From: Aquanectria penicillioides
Lineage: Eukaryota > Ascomycota > Sordariomycetes > Hypocreales > Nectriaceae
Direction of reading: 5' to 3'
NCBI GenBank assembly: GCA_003415625.1
Contig: PYIU01000010.1
Span: forward strand, 1,858,501 to 1,922,500
DNA length: 64,000 nucleotides
The position numbers were made by a program, and so were the translations under genes. Below, piece after piece: positions 1 through 10,852 of this stretch; within the stretch, counting starts at the first letter, position 1; every line of letters starts with the position of its first letter. The notes beneath the pieces are model-generated. The model did not search any database and was not told the DNA's origin. It saw only the letters and a list, made by a program, of their open reading frames with translations.

Positions 1-631
1 GCAATGATTATCTACATGATCATGGCAACTTTAGACCAAGATTCAGAGACGCCCAAACGCGGAGAAATGTTGCTAAAAACAGTAGAAGTGAGTAATGAAG
101 CATTATATGTACTTGATATAACTGAAATCGAGGAATGATGTAGATTCTTAGTGTGAGATTCCGTGAGCTTGCCAATGGCTTTGCTGCCACTGAAGAAGCA
201 GAGCCAAGTTTGACTTGGGAAGACTGGATCTTCGCTGAGTCGCGCAGACGGCAAGTGGCATCATTTCAAGTACCTGTGATTTGTCGCAAATCTAATTGTA
301 TCGCAGTGTATCATGTCTCTGGGTAGTAATTAGCTGCGTCCTCGCCATTGACGCAGAAATCCCCTGCGCTGGCTGCGGCTCATTAGAAGGCCTTGCACTA
401 CCATCTAGCAAGACGCTCTGGGAAGCACGGACTTGTGAGGAATGGCAGGTAGAAAAGGCGTTTTACGACGTCAGCAACCCAATGTTGACTCTGGGCGACC
501 TTATAGAAGCCAAGAAAAACCCAACCGATCTGGTGAATGCGCAAAAGCTGCAGACTTGGGAGGCTGGCAGTGATAGAATGACTGGACTTTTGAACATTGC
601 CACAGAGTTTGTCTGGGCAAGAGTCCTGTAA
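1..631 (+). CDS. Fungal transcription factor, C-terminal part (cut by window edge)
   Basis: I read exons 1-87, 168-250 and 307-631, which join in frame into 164 residues plus stop. The product contains WEDWIFAESRRR followed by a cysteine pair (IPCAGC), LPSSKTLWEARTCEEW, a segment starting AFYDVSNPMLTLGDL and an end of the type AQKLQTWEAG..NIATEFVW. This string of blocks is characteristic of the C-terminal half of fungal regulators carrying the fungal-specific transcription factor domain, often with N-terminal C2H2 fingers. The DNA-binding part lies to the left of the window. Intron 1 (88-167) has a GTGAGT donor. Intron 2 (251-306) has a GCAAGT donor and a CAG acceptor, a GC-AG intron. The first acceptor was chosen only because it keeps the frame; a pseudogene is a weaker alternative. 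Confidence 0.6.
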
Positions 632-2170
632 TGGGTGCACTTGAATGATGAATAGAGATAAAATGATAGCCGACTTGCAGTGGATCTGCAAGTTGATATA
701 CTATGAAACAAACCAATTGTCCGTGAATTCTTGATCGATAGGCGTGGTATAAGATCTAGTGATAGTTATGATGCTGTCGATGTTAGGCTTCGAATGTGTT
801 CAATACTAGCCAGATCAGCTTGGACGAAGATCATGAATATGATATAGATTCGATTCCAAATGCGACGCCATCTACCAAAGAGGCTCGAATCGCTGCCAGT
901 CGCGATACTTGTTTGGCTTGTGGAGAGAAGTTCACCAACACATGGGACCTATTCGACCGCATCGAATATTATTAGCATGCGATAACCATGACCAAAGGAA
1001 TCCCCGGACGCTATATCCCAGGGTGTTCGATACCGGCTGTCGATATTGTGTGGAGGCTGCTTGTCGAAAACAGGGCTGTGGATCATTGGTTGACCTGTAG
1101 GAAGTTTTCCGCGACAGAGATGAGCTTCTCCACCATCTCGATCTATGCCAACATGCTCGAGATTTGAAAACTAATCGGCTTGTGTAATCCTCGAGAAATG
1201 ATGGGCTGATTAACGGCCCGTCGTGATTGGTACGGATTTAAATGGGAACGAGAGTGCGACGATGTTAAGCTATGATTTTTCTTTCGATCATCTTATCTTC
1301 ACATGGAAATAACTCTTCAGAGCAGTTATGTTGTCATGCAAGATTGAGCGCATCGAACTTGTTTGGAAGTCCGTTTGAGAAGGCCTTCTTTACAACGAAG
1401 CGTTGACTAGATACTTCTCGTTATAAAATCGCCTCTCTAGCCATTCCAATGTCCACTTGGCGCCTCGGCTTGGTACCGAACAGGATACTCCCGTACCTAT
1501 CTTACCAGCCTATCTTACCACAGAGGCTAGCATTGGCAGCACGCCATATGTGGTTACCTGATAGTTTCTCCCCTAGTCCCTGGAACAATATCATCGCCCA
1601 CATACAATAGTGAGATGCTGGTCCTTTTTCCCAATTCGCATTGTAGACGCGGTGACGATACTATGATTGGTTCCAATAAGCTTCCTAGTGCCAACGTTCC
1701 TAGCCGAGATCAGTGCTGGACAGGGCTACGACGGGACTTCTTGTATCGTCACGCCACTATCCAATATAACTAAAGAAAGGCCAGATGCGCGCGATTAAGA
1801 TAGAATGGTTTGTATTTCCATTTTAGGGCTTTGTTGCAAAGCATTTATGGATTATCGTTGCCGTGAATTAAATCACGATTCTTCTTCAATTTTCGCCCCA
1901 GCGCATGCCAAGATATTCCGGAAATGAAATTTGAAGACGACGAGCCGACCAACAACCAACAAGGGCAGAAGCCGAACCAGGGGTATGGTTCGACAAAACT
2001 AAGATAAAATCGTGAAAATTGTGACTCTGAAATTTATTCGCTCTCATCGTCTCCTTCACGTATCCCACCTAATTGAATTGCCTCTACCACATGACAAGCC
2101 TCACGAGCAGTTTCTTGACTGAGCAGGATATTCTTCCCTCACCAAGCTGGCCCCTCCCATTGTTAGTGCC
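632..2170. other. Intergenic, apart from the zinc-finger-like remnant
   Basis: No long open frame and no convincing RNA gene on either strand. The stretch holds the promoter side of the gene at 2171 and the possible relic at 780-1190. Confidence 0.5.
780..1190 (+). pseudogene. Decayed zinc-finger-like remnant
   Basis: Two frames carry protein-like text. Around 845-960 one frame reads CLACGEKFTNTWDLF, and around 980-1190 another reads CRYCVEAACRKQGCGS, then an in-frame TAG at 1098-1100, then VFRDRDELLHHLDLCQHA. The Cys-x2-Cys and His/Cys spacing and the R-D-E-L-L-x-H-L run resemble C2H2-type fingers of fungal regulators. A frame change and a stop separate the parts, so this looks like a relic. 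It could also be a gene whose introns I failed to place. No family assignment is made. Confidence 0.25.
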
Positions 2171-3217
2171 ATGTTCGGCTGGCTCCGAATCTTCCGCAGG
2201 CCGTTCCGCTGGCTGTTTTTCATCACACTTCCCTTGCACCTCATCTACTTGCTCCGCGGCTGCATCGAAGGTTCCATTCTAGCTGATTATCAGCTTTACA
2301 CATACGAATTGTCTCTCCGACACTATGAGCAGAATGTCCAGTCTGCATGGCATCTGAAATGGCGGGATACAGACACAGGCGCGCAATATCGGCCAGTCGA
2401 GCCTTACTATATCCCGGAGCTGCGTAACCCGACAAATTGGTGGACCAAGCTCGGCATGACTCGCTATGATATCGCCCCGGAGGATGTCGAAGCGCCAGTT
2501 GACAGGTTTGCCAGCCTCGACGGGTTGTATCGCCAAGTCGAACGCGAAGACAAGTCCAAACCACATGCTCCATGGCATTACTTTGTCTTCATCTCGAGTC
2601 TAGACTTGATATTCCGCAGCGACATTTTCTTCGGCGACTGGGATAAAGCATTTGTCGAGCTATTGGATTACCACAATGCAAATCCGGCCGTTGGCAACGC
2701 AAGCTTCCATGTGCTGAGTTGCCCGTCGAGTTTTCTCTGCGACATGTGGTACACTCGTGGCCCTGCGCTCCTCCATTTCACGACCGAGACAGCAGATTTT
2801 TGGGATGATGCTCCCCTGGCGGCTTCTGTCCCAGACTACTTGCCCGTATCCGTACGCCTCGTTGAATTTCCCATCACCGACCCCCAAGACCTGCACCTCG
2901 TGCCGGGCATCTTTCCCAGTCCGTTTAACCAGTTGCGGAGTGTGACAGATAATCAGCATGCTTGGCAACTACTCCCAAAATTTTCACCCACCTTGCAGGT
3001 AATGACCCGATTATTTGAACTTTCCGAAGCAACAGAAATGGAGTACACTAGCTCACTTGGCATGGTCCTCAAGTTGCACCGCTGGTTCTTTAACATTCTG
3101 GGCGTGAGCTATTTCCTGAAGCACTGGCTTGAGATCACGCGCATCGTTGGAATATTTTTGACATTTGCGGCGATTCGTATTGTCCAGTTTGTGGGGTCTC
3201 TTTATACGGGTATTTAA
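2171..3217 (+). CDS. Membrane-anchored protein of unknown function
   Basis: A single-exon 348-residue frame with normal coding composition. Residues about 12-30 form an uncleaved signal-anchor-like hydrophobic stretch (FRWLFFITLPLHLIYLL), and residues about 305-345 hold a second hydrophobic region near the C-terminus. The middle is rich in Trp/Tyr and contains SLDLIFRSDIFFGDWDKAF followed by VLSCPSSFLCDMWYTRGPALLHF. That beta-alpha-beta-like run with a Cys pair and a GPALLHF strand is reminiscent of a thioredoxin-like fold, but no CxxC redox site is visible. I do not recognise a named family; it is probably a conserved fungal protein of the endomembrane system. A start at 2073 in another frame is not favoured. 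Confidence 0.65.
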   Translation: MFGWLRIFRRPFRWLFFITLPLHLIYLLRGCIEGSILADYQLYTYELSLRHYEQNVQSAWHLKWRDTDTGAQYRPVEPYYIPELRNPTNWWTKLGMTRYDIAPEDVEAPVDRFASLDGLYRQVEREDKSKPHAPWHYFVFISSLDLIFRSDIFFGDWDKAFVELLDYHNANPAVGNASFHVLSCPSSFLCDMWYTRGPALLHFTTETADFWDDAPLAASVPDYLPVSVRLVEFPITDPQDLHLVPGIFPSPFNQLRSVTDNQHAWQLLPKFSPTLQVMTRLFELSEATEMEYTSSLGMVLKLHRWFFNILGVSYFLKHWLEITRIVGIFLTFAAIRIVQFVGSLYTGI

Positions 3218-4186
3218 ACAGGCATCATAGGTTGGGTTCCATCTGGCAGCCAGATCGCATTGATGCGGCGAGTCTTGGGTAGCATAGTGGCGGAGATGGT
3301 TCAAGACTTCTATGATGAATCTAGCCAGATTTAGGAGCTATTGAAGAAGATCCATTCAATGCAATAGTCTGCTGATGTCACCTGGAACCCCATGAGAACT
3401 GAAACGGCGGCGCTACCCGGAAACCAATGCTTGGGAAAGGTTTCCGACTTGTTTCGGCATGCCGATGGAGAGGGGATGCAGGGTACCGGTATATTAGGAG
3501 CGAGAAGTTTTCAACGAAATCGGATACCAATACTTCAGAGAACAATGCGACAAGCTGAGAAGATACTTGATAATCAAAATCACTGGATAATAAATATTCG
3601 CGTTTAATGTCCGCATAAATACCCGTGGTTAAAGATAGGCAAACATCCAGCTTGAGCAGAGTAGGTCCACACTGGTCTCTATTTGTCAAAAAAAATGAGG
3701 CTATAAAATTTCAAGGTTAGGTTCCATGGTTGACATCGCGTGAAATCCCATTATGGGAGTCCAGTATAGCGAATAGAGAGCTCATAATACGTTGGCGTAT
3801 TCGTCATCGGCCTCATACCTATCTCCATCGCCTACGTGATCGCTGAATTGTTGTATTCTGATGACAGGAAACATTTAATGGTCCCTCGCTCCATGTAGAA
3901 CAGGATTTGATGACATGACAAGCATTACATAGCTTCAACCGTCACAAATCGCTTCGACTGATAACGAGTTCGGAAGTAGGTGAGTCTAAGACCGACGACA
4001 GAGTACAAGTTGTGGACCGCATTGACCTCTGTATTGGCTGAATCGAATGCCATAATAAAATCGATTTTATCATTGAATGTCTGTGGATGATACGTCTCAC
4101 TACTGGTAGAAGTATTCGATGGCTCGAGGAATAATTTGAAAAGGGCATGAGGTCAATATTAGCGAATAGTAATGAAATGAAAACGA
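3218..4186. other. Intergenic, no gene seen
   Basis: Convergent intergenic space between the genes at 2171-3217 and 4187-7995. Only short, composition-driven frames are present. Confidence 0.5.
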
Positions 4187-7100
4187 TTATATGGCTTTCT
4201 CTGATTCCAAAAAGACCTTATTCACCCACTCCTCGCAGCAATCTCTGTGCCCCTCAAGCTCGGCCACCAGCTCACTATCCAACTTGAAATTTGATATTTC
4301 GGAGTAAAAGTCTCGGCGCCATGAGGGAAACCTGTCACCCATTTCTTGTGCTTCACTCCATGTGGACGTACCCCCACTTTCGTCTTCGAAGATCCTCTCA
4401 CTTAAAACTCCCAAGTCGCAAAGCAAGTTGAAAACGGACCCGTGGCCTGGCTGGCTTTGCTCAAAACTCGCAAAAAGTTGGTCTCCCAGTGACTCTGATG
4501 AGAACTCCTGACCCGTTTCGAGAAATTGCTCAACGGAACTAAGGAGAGATAGAGAATCCTCATGATCTGAAACTTGGCGATACGGTATCTTCCGTGGATC
4601 CAAAACCTCGTTTCGTTCAGTATGATATTTGAAGATTGCGGCCACAAACTCAGGTCCATTTTTATTGGAATTAACTGCAATCTTGTCAAGTATTTTGCGG
4701 ATTTCGGTAATATCTGGATGGTCGGCAATACTGGGAGTGGCGTTTAGTGCACGTTGCAGCAACGACCTTATCACAGTGGATGCTGTTAACATCACCAAAG
4801 CAATACACCCGTCTTCAGGATAAGGCCGGGCCGTAAACCTATTTCCGATTGCCGAAGCGTATCGCATACCCTCAAAGCAGCATTTGCCTTTGTGTTTCCT
4901 TGCCCCGGATCTATATTGAATCGAGTAGCATGACAGCTTGTCAAAATGCGCCCCATGCTTTGCCAACTCTACCACCCTTTGGAAGAAAGTTAGATCGCTT
5001 TTGAGTGTGGATGTCGCAAATGGGCTATCAAAGAGTGTTCCTAGGCGAAGCTCAAGAGCAATTCCCAGTGGATTTTCGTTAAAACAGAAAGTGCCACTTG
5101 GTCCATGAGGTAGAGCGTGTATGCTGTTCGGCTCGGCCCCTTTCTCTAGAAGTAGGCTATAGAGCTGATCCGGGATATACAAGACCCTAGAATTTGCAAA
5201 CTGGGCAAAAAATCTCTCATCTGCAAGCGTTATGAAGCAAAGAAACCGGGACAAAGTCGACTGCTCAAAGGACACCCTCGAAAGAACGTCAACGGCGTAG
5301 TCTAGCAAAGAATTGTCTATGCAGAGCTCGTAGAACTCGAGACCGGAACAATGTCCTGACAGCTGATTTGAAATTTCTTCTCTTAGCCAGCCCTCACTGT
5401 TGAGAGCCCGGCAGTGCTCAACCGCTTCCAGACGTAGTTGGGCGTGAGGTAATACGTCATCATCGTTGTCATTTTCCCAACCCCAATAGATTAGACGCAG
5501 AAGCCGAGAGGTTTCAAAAATATTGCTATGTGTCTCATATGATCCACCCAAGAGGAGTGGTGACTTGAATATTTTGAAGGATGACAAAATCGTGGTTATG
5601 ATTCGCATCCGTATCTCCCCCTCTGACGAGGTGTCGTGTCTTAAAATCTCCTTTCCCTTGACTGTGTTTTGAAGAAAGTCAAAGGCAGTCCGATGTATAA
5701 ACTTGACTGCACAGTCTCTTTGTGCAAATGGAATTATATCTTTGTGATCTTGACTCCAAGGTTCCACACGACTAGGCCGATCATAGTCCACAAAGACCTG
5801 TAGGAGCCCGGCGCATCGAACGAAAATATCCTTCTGAAGCTTGCGGCAGGTCCATAGCATATCATCAGGATCGATAGACCTTTCCGGTTCTTTTAGAAGG
5901 TCATGTGACATTGATGTTGATGCAAGCATCAGTTCGAACACGGTCAAGCCTGGGGATACCCAAGGCCCCCCGAGGTGTTGTTTAGCTATTAGAAGACGAA
6001 AAGTAGCTGCTATGCTCTGACGATAGACAGGCAGGTCTTCGCTCATTCTCTCTAGCATGTCCTCGTATAAGGCAGCCAGGTCCCCCGGGAGACTGTGGAT
6101 GCGTACTTCTAGTTCATCAATATCGTCACCTTGTTCGAGTCCTCTAGATACGCTCTTTATCGCTAAGCACAACCAGAGAAACACGCCCTCGGCCTTGTTG
6201 ACGATCAAGTCGATGATTTCAGAGTAATGCGGGACATTATCTCCTCGCATCGCACCAATGCTATCGAGTGCATATATTCGCAGATCAGGATATGTTAGGT
6301 CATGTATGCGGAGTTGAGGATAGGCCTGTAGTCTCTGTAGAAGTAAAGGCTCGGGTCTACTTGAGAGGCAAACCTTGACATTGGAATATTGGCTGAATTG
6401 GCCCACGATGGATAGTAGCTGCGCCACTCCATCTTTGGCACTCACTTCATCAAGCCCGTCGATAAACATGCAAATAGGCCGCACAAACTGGCCAAGCACC
6501 AGGTTCATTACTCGCAAAAGTTCCTGTGTAGACCAATCTGTATCGACGTCCTTCCATTTTACAACAGGAAACTTACGAATTATCAAATCCTGCGAAGTTT
6601 TGCAATTCAACAAAAGTTGATGTAGAAGTGTGCAAAGCATCCCCTTGATACTCTGCTGCATTTGGTTTCCGGGGCGCCAAAAGAAATGGGATACCAAGAT
6701 GGGGTCTGCTTTCCATTGCTCGAGGAATCTGACTGTATCTGGTTTGGATAGAATAAACTTGACCAGTGTTGTTTTTCCAGACCCTGGTTTCCCAGAGATC
6801 CAATAAACCTTTTCGTTTGACCTCAACCAATCCGGAAATCTGTCCCAGTGCTGTTCCCATTGATCATCATGGTAGCTTGGCGTATCTTCCGATATCACAA
6901 TGCACGATTCTTCATCCGAATCATCGTCTTCACGTGGGATTTCGGGCTTAATGTCCAGTTCTGGCCTTGAAATGAGACTACTGAAGCCTTCTCCCTGGCT
7001 CTTTTCGTCTTGAGGTCGGGTCGTAGATTCAAAGCTTGCCGAGAATGTATCCTCAGACTGATACCCCGATTCGTATTCAGAATCGTATTCAGAGTCATCA

Positions 7101-7995
7101 GAAGAGAAATCATCTGAACCTTCAGAAAACAACCATTTAAATGTCGCTGGATGCGGGCTATCGACATCGTTGCGGCGTTGGTTCATGCCCGGGTATTTAA
7201 AGCTCCTAATAAGCTTCTCGCCTTCAGTTGTTTTAGATTTTTCCAGATCAGACACTACCATTTGCTTGCTGATTTGCGCAGTTGATAATTTGACGGCGGA
7301 ATCGACATGGTGTCTAATATCCCTTGTAGATGTCTTCGACTCTTTCGAGATGTGTTGCCTCAGTTCTTGGACATGAATAGACGTGTATTGTCTGGTTTTC
7401 TCGCTTTCTTGAACGACGAGATCTTTCAAGCTCCGATTCCCCGCATGGTATTGGTGAATGAAATGCTGGAGTCTCCTATCGAAGGCTTGCTGCTCCAGCT
7501 CAAAGGTGGTGACTTTATCGCTAGTCGTAGAATCAAGTCAGATCAACAGTTTACCAGGTGGGAAGCACAAACTCACAAGATTGCAGTGAGAAGGCCAGTA
7601 TTCATTAGTCTTTCCACGTCAATCAGATCTTTCTGCAGTCTGTCAAGTCTTCTCTTGCGCCAAGTCGTCTTAGCCACGATTTTCAGCGTCTTGATCAGAC
7701 TGCCCTTGGCTGATTCGCCCAATAGAAAGGCTGTTTCTTCCCGTAGATCTCGCGAAATTATTTGGCACTTCTCGGCGACCCTTATCAGATCCCTCCTATG
7801 TTTCTTGGCATTATTCCCGAGATTCGCCGTCCGAATGTGCGAAGAGAGGTTTTCAAGAACAGCCGATCGTTCCGCAAGCGAGTTATCGATCGATCCATGG
7901 TCGTAAACGTGTTTGGCAATTTGAACAACCTCGTTCCCAAAGCTAATAACCTGGAATATATTGCAGGCTAGCCCCAAGGCTTCCAGGCCAGACAT
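4187..7995 (-). CDS. NACHT-domain STAND (NLR-like) protein
   Basis: Two exons (7995-7577 and 7520-4187) join across a 56-nt intron (donor GTGAGT, branch CTGAC, acceptor TAG) to give 1250 residues. The N-terminus (MSGLEALGLACNIFQVISFG) begins a helical domain of the kind found at the start of many fungal STAND proteins. An acidic low-complexity linker (residues about 270-310) precedes the NTPase: Walker A GKPGSGKTT at about 383-391 and Walker B FIDGLDE at about 490. Downstream is the helical segment containing VKFIHRTAFDFL (about 745) typical of fungal NACHT proteins with the region annotated DUF7791. The last about 400 residues show no ankyrin, WD40 or TPR repeats. Such proteins act in fungal non-self recognition and cell-death signalling; that role is inferred from the family. 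Confidence 0.85.
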
Positions 7996-9721
7996 GTTGA
8001 TACTAATAGTGGCATGTAGGTTGATTTCTGCGCCACCTTAGTTCGTGAACGTGAATCAGGACCATAGGTTCCCTGCTGAGGCGAGATTTGAAGAAGTAGT
8101 TGAAAATGATGGGACCTAACTAGCCCAGAAAGAAAGATGGAGATGGAAGCTTGGAACGAGGCTGAGAGAATAAATGAGGGGTTTGAAGCTAGGCGCCTAG
8201 TTTTGCCCATTCGAGAACACAGCCACAGTAGCTCCGCGTCAGCCTCAACTACTCAGCCAAGGCAGAATGCCTCGATGACGATGGGCAATTTAAAATTTTA
8301 CTGTATTCCCAAATTAGTTCTCAAAATAGTCTGTAATACGCAAGAGAGACATAGCATGGAACCACAGGTCAAACTTGGTTGTTTGCTCAAACAGTGTGAA
8401 GAATCATGTGAACAGTTATCCATGATGAGTGCATGTGTGTTTTTCTTTTCGATGAAGACCTTAGCTATCAAATTTGGCGGGAACTATGGTCAAATTAAAG
8501 AGGAATGCTGGGGAGGCGGTGAATCATTCCTGTTGGATATAGCTGTGTCAATAGCCTAACAGAAAATGATGGTTACGATCGTCTATGGAGGGAAACGTTA
8601 CTTGCCATAAAGCGCAAGACTTCCATTAAGCGACAAAGCGTCCCATGTGACCATAAGAGTCTCGCATGGACTCTCGGCTTCGCTAATCGTAGCTAGAAAA
8701 AAAAACACGGGATCACGGCGATGTACCAATGAACAGACCCATCGCATCCATCAGCACGCTTCTTCTTTCCATAGGTTCTATACGCGTAGCTCTCAAGAGA
8801 GCGAGTCCCAAACCGAGGGAAATTATTTTATATACGATTCTAAGCTGGGGTAGCCGAGCAGGGCAGGTTGTGAGGAAATAGATTGCAAGCTTCAGTCCGC
8901 CTTTTGAACATTGCATTCAATAGGAAATTACCCACCTGGTTGTATCCGGGCATCCACCACTAGTGATTAAAAGGAAACTCAATGAAATAATGATTCCTAC
9001 AGAGATTCTTCTTCTGTTGTAACATGCCTGTAGTCATAGACTGATAATGCAGTTCTCAGGCATGTTTATATGCATGCCAATAGGTTGAGCTGCCGCGAGT
9101 CCATTCTATCCCACCTACTATTATCGGCATTTTACGTAATGATTCAGTCCTGCATAATTCCTCCTTAATCATAACATGATCTCAGTTGCGCAGCCTGCAT
9201 AAGCAATACTGGGTTCCCTGCTGTCCTGCACCAATCAGTTGTCCGCTATGTGAGTAGCAGTGAGCAATTACCGTGCCAAGGAAATAGGATCAGGTACCCT
9301 CGGTTAAATGTTCAGTGCCTACTTCATATGAGCTGATTTTGAAAAGCACGCGTTCTGTTCAGCAAGAGCATGTCAAAATGGTTCAAATGCGAAAGTTAGG
9401 ATGAAGGACGTGGATGAAGTTTATCAAACCCAATACACTCAATGCTACCTTTCAAAATGACACTTTCAAGCGTTCCCATCTCTATATATATGGTATTCTT
9501 TCCACTTACAGGTCAATCCATATAGACCTCTGGCGCAATTATGTCTCGGCTATCAACTGCACTGAGGCAGGAGTGCAGTACCAAGAGCTGCAGACTAGGT
9601 AGTCGATGGCTCGCATTGTATACCAAGTACGGAACATTCCATGCAACCCAATCCCATAAATACCCTTCCTGTCCAAATGTTTCTCTCAGTCTTGCAACTC
9701 ATGCATGCACCTGAAAGAAAA
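7996..9721. other. Intergenic, no gene seen
   Basis: This 1.7-kb divergent region between the NACHT gene and the EthD-like gene shows only short shadow frames. A 140-codon frame at 8137-8559 has no recognisable protein features. Confidence 0.5.
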
Positions 9722-10355
9722 ATGGTCTGTCTTACGTCCAAGTTCGCGCTCATAGTCGCACTGATTAGTGCGTCACTTGCATCATGCCACACCAACTCCG
9801 GACAATCCAACACTGGTCTCACCCAGATGGTCACTTACGTGAAACGAAACCCCAACTACACTCGTGAAGAGTTCTGGGATTATTGGGAGACGCAACACGC
9901 GCCAAAAGTTGTCCCCTTGGCGACATATTTCAACATTACCCGGTATCAACAGGTACGTGGAGATCACGCCATCCCCCAGTTTCTTTCGGAAGCGCTATTC
10001 ATTGTCTCGTAATGTCAACACTGATTGTTTTCAGGTTCAGGTTGGAGGTAAAATACTCCCTACTGCAGCCGGGGCGGACAGCCCTAACTCTACTACCCTC
10101 GTCGACTTTGACGGCATTGCCATGTTTTTATATACATCCTCGGAGGTTTTGACCGCCATGCTCTTGCATCCTTATTACCTCGCCGTCGTCGAGCCAGATG
10201 AACACGTCTTCATTGACAAGGAAGCTTTTGGCGGTGGCATGGTAGCGACATATGTCGGCACGCATATCGAGGCTGTTGACGCTGGGAAGGATGTGTGGGT
10301 GGGGAAGCGATCCACCCGCAAAAAGTACCAGAAGTTATTCGAATCTTACTTGTAA
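9722..10355 (+). CDS. Secreted EthD/dimeric alpha-beta barrel protein
   Basis: Exons 9722-9952 and 10035-10355 join across an 82-nt intron (GTACGT donor, TTTCAG acceptor) at phase 0, giving 183 residues. I start at the third in-frame Met because it opens a clean signal peptide (MVCLTSKFALIVALISASLASC). The mature part begins with a MVTYVKRNPNYTREEFWDYWETQHAPKVVP block, which is the classic EthD-domain start (strand, then W-x-x-x-H-A-P), and continues with FDGIAMFLY and an alpha-helical end. EthD-like proteins are small ferredoxin-fold proteins linked to oxidative degradation or polyketide tailoring; most are cytosolic, so a secreted version is less usual. The reaction is not predictable from sequence. 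Confidence 0.75.
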
Positions 10356-10852
10356 TGCAACGAGAGTAATCAGATCCAATTACATCACATGTGTGATACA
10401 ATTATTCAAAGTTTGCGCCATTGTTTCAACTTAATGACGCCTTGTTGCTCATTTCAATGCTCGTCTCGAAAATCCTTTTATCTGGTGGCCTTGGCTAGAA
10501 TCTTGACAAATTTATGGTCGTTGGATATTAGAAACAAAAATCCTTCATATTAACATTTCAGTTAGTTACATGTGCGATTGGACAATCTTGCCTGGACCGA
10601 AGCAAAGCCGATATTACCGCCTCATTAGGCTCAAGTATCTTATGCATTCCAAAGCTGTTGCACGTATCAAGCATCGTGCTAGGGATGTTCCTGATAGAAA
10701 AGAAATATGTAAATTACATGGAATTGCTTCTCAGAGCGAATAAGTTTGCCAATTGACAACGTAACTGTTGAAACCGACGGAAATAAAAAATAATTGTCTA
10801 AAAAATTTGGTCCACTTCGTGTACACCAGGTCAGCTGCCTATCTACAAGCAT
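10356..10852. other. Convergent intergenic space
   Basis: AT-rich 3' region between two convergent genes; nothing coding is seen. Confidence 0.5.

Noticed and set aside
8137..8559. 140-codon open frame upstream of the NACHT gene
   Set aside because: No domain, signal peptide or codon pattern, and it sits in the promoter region.
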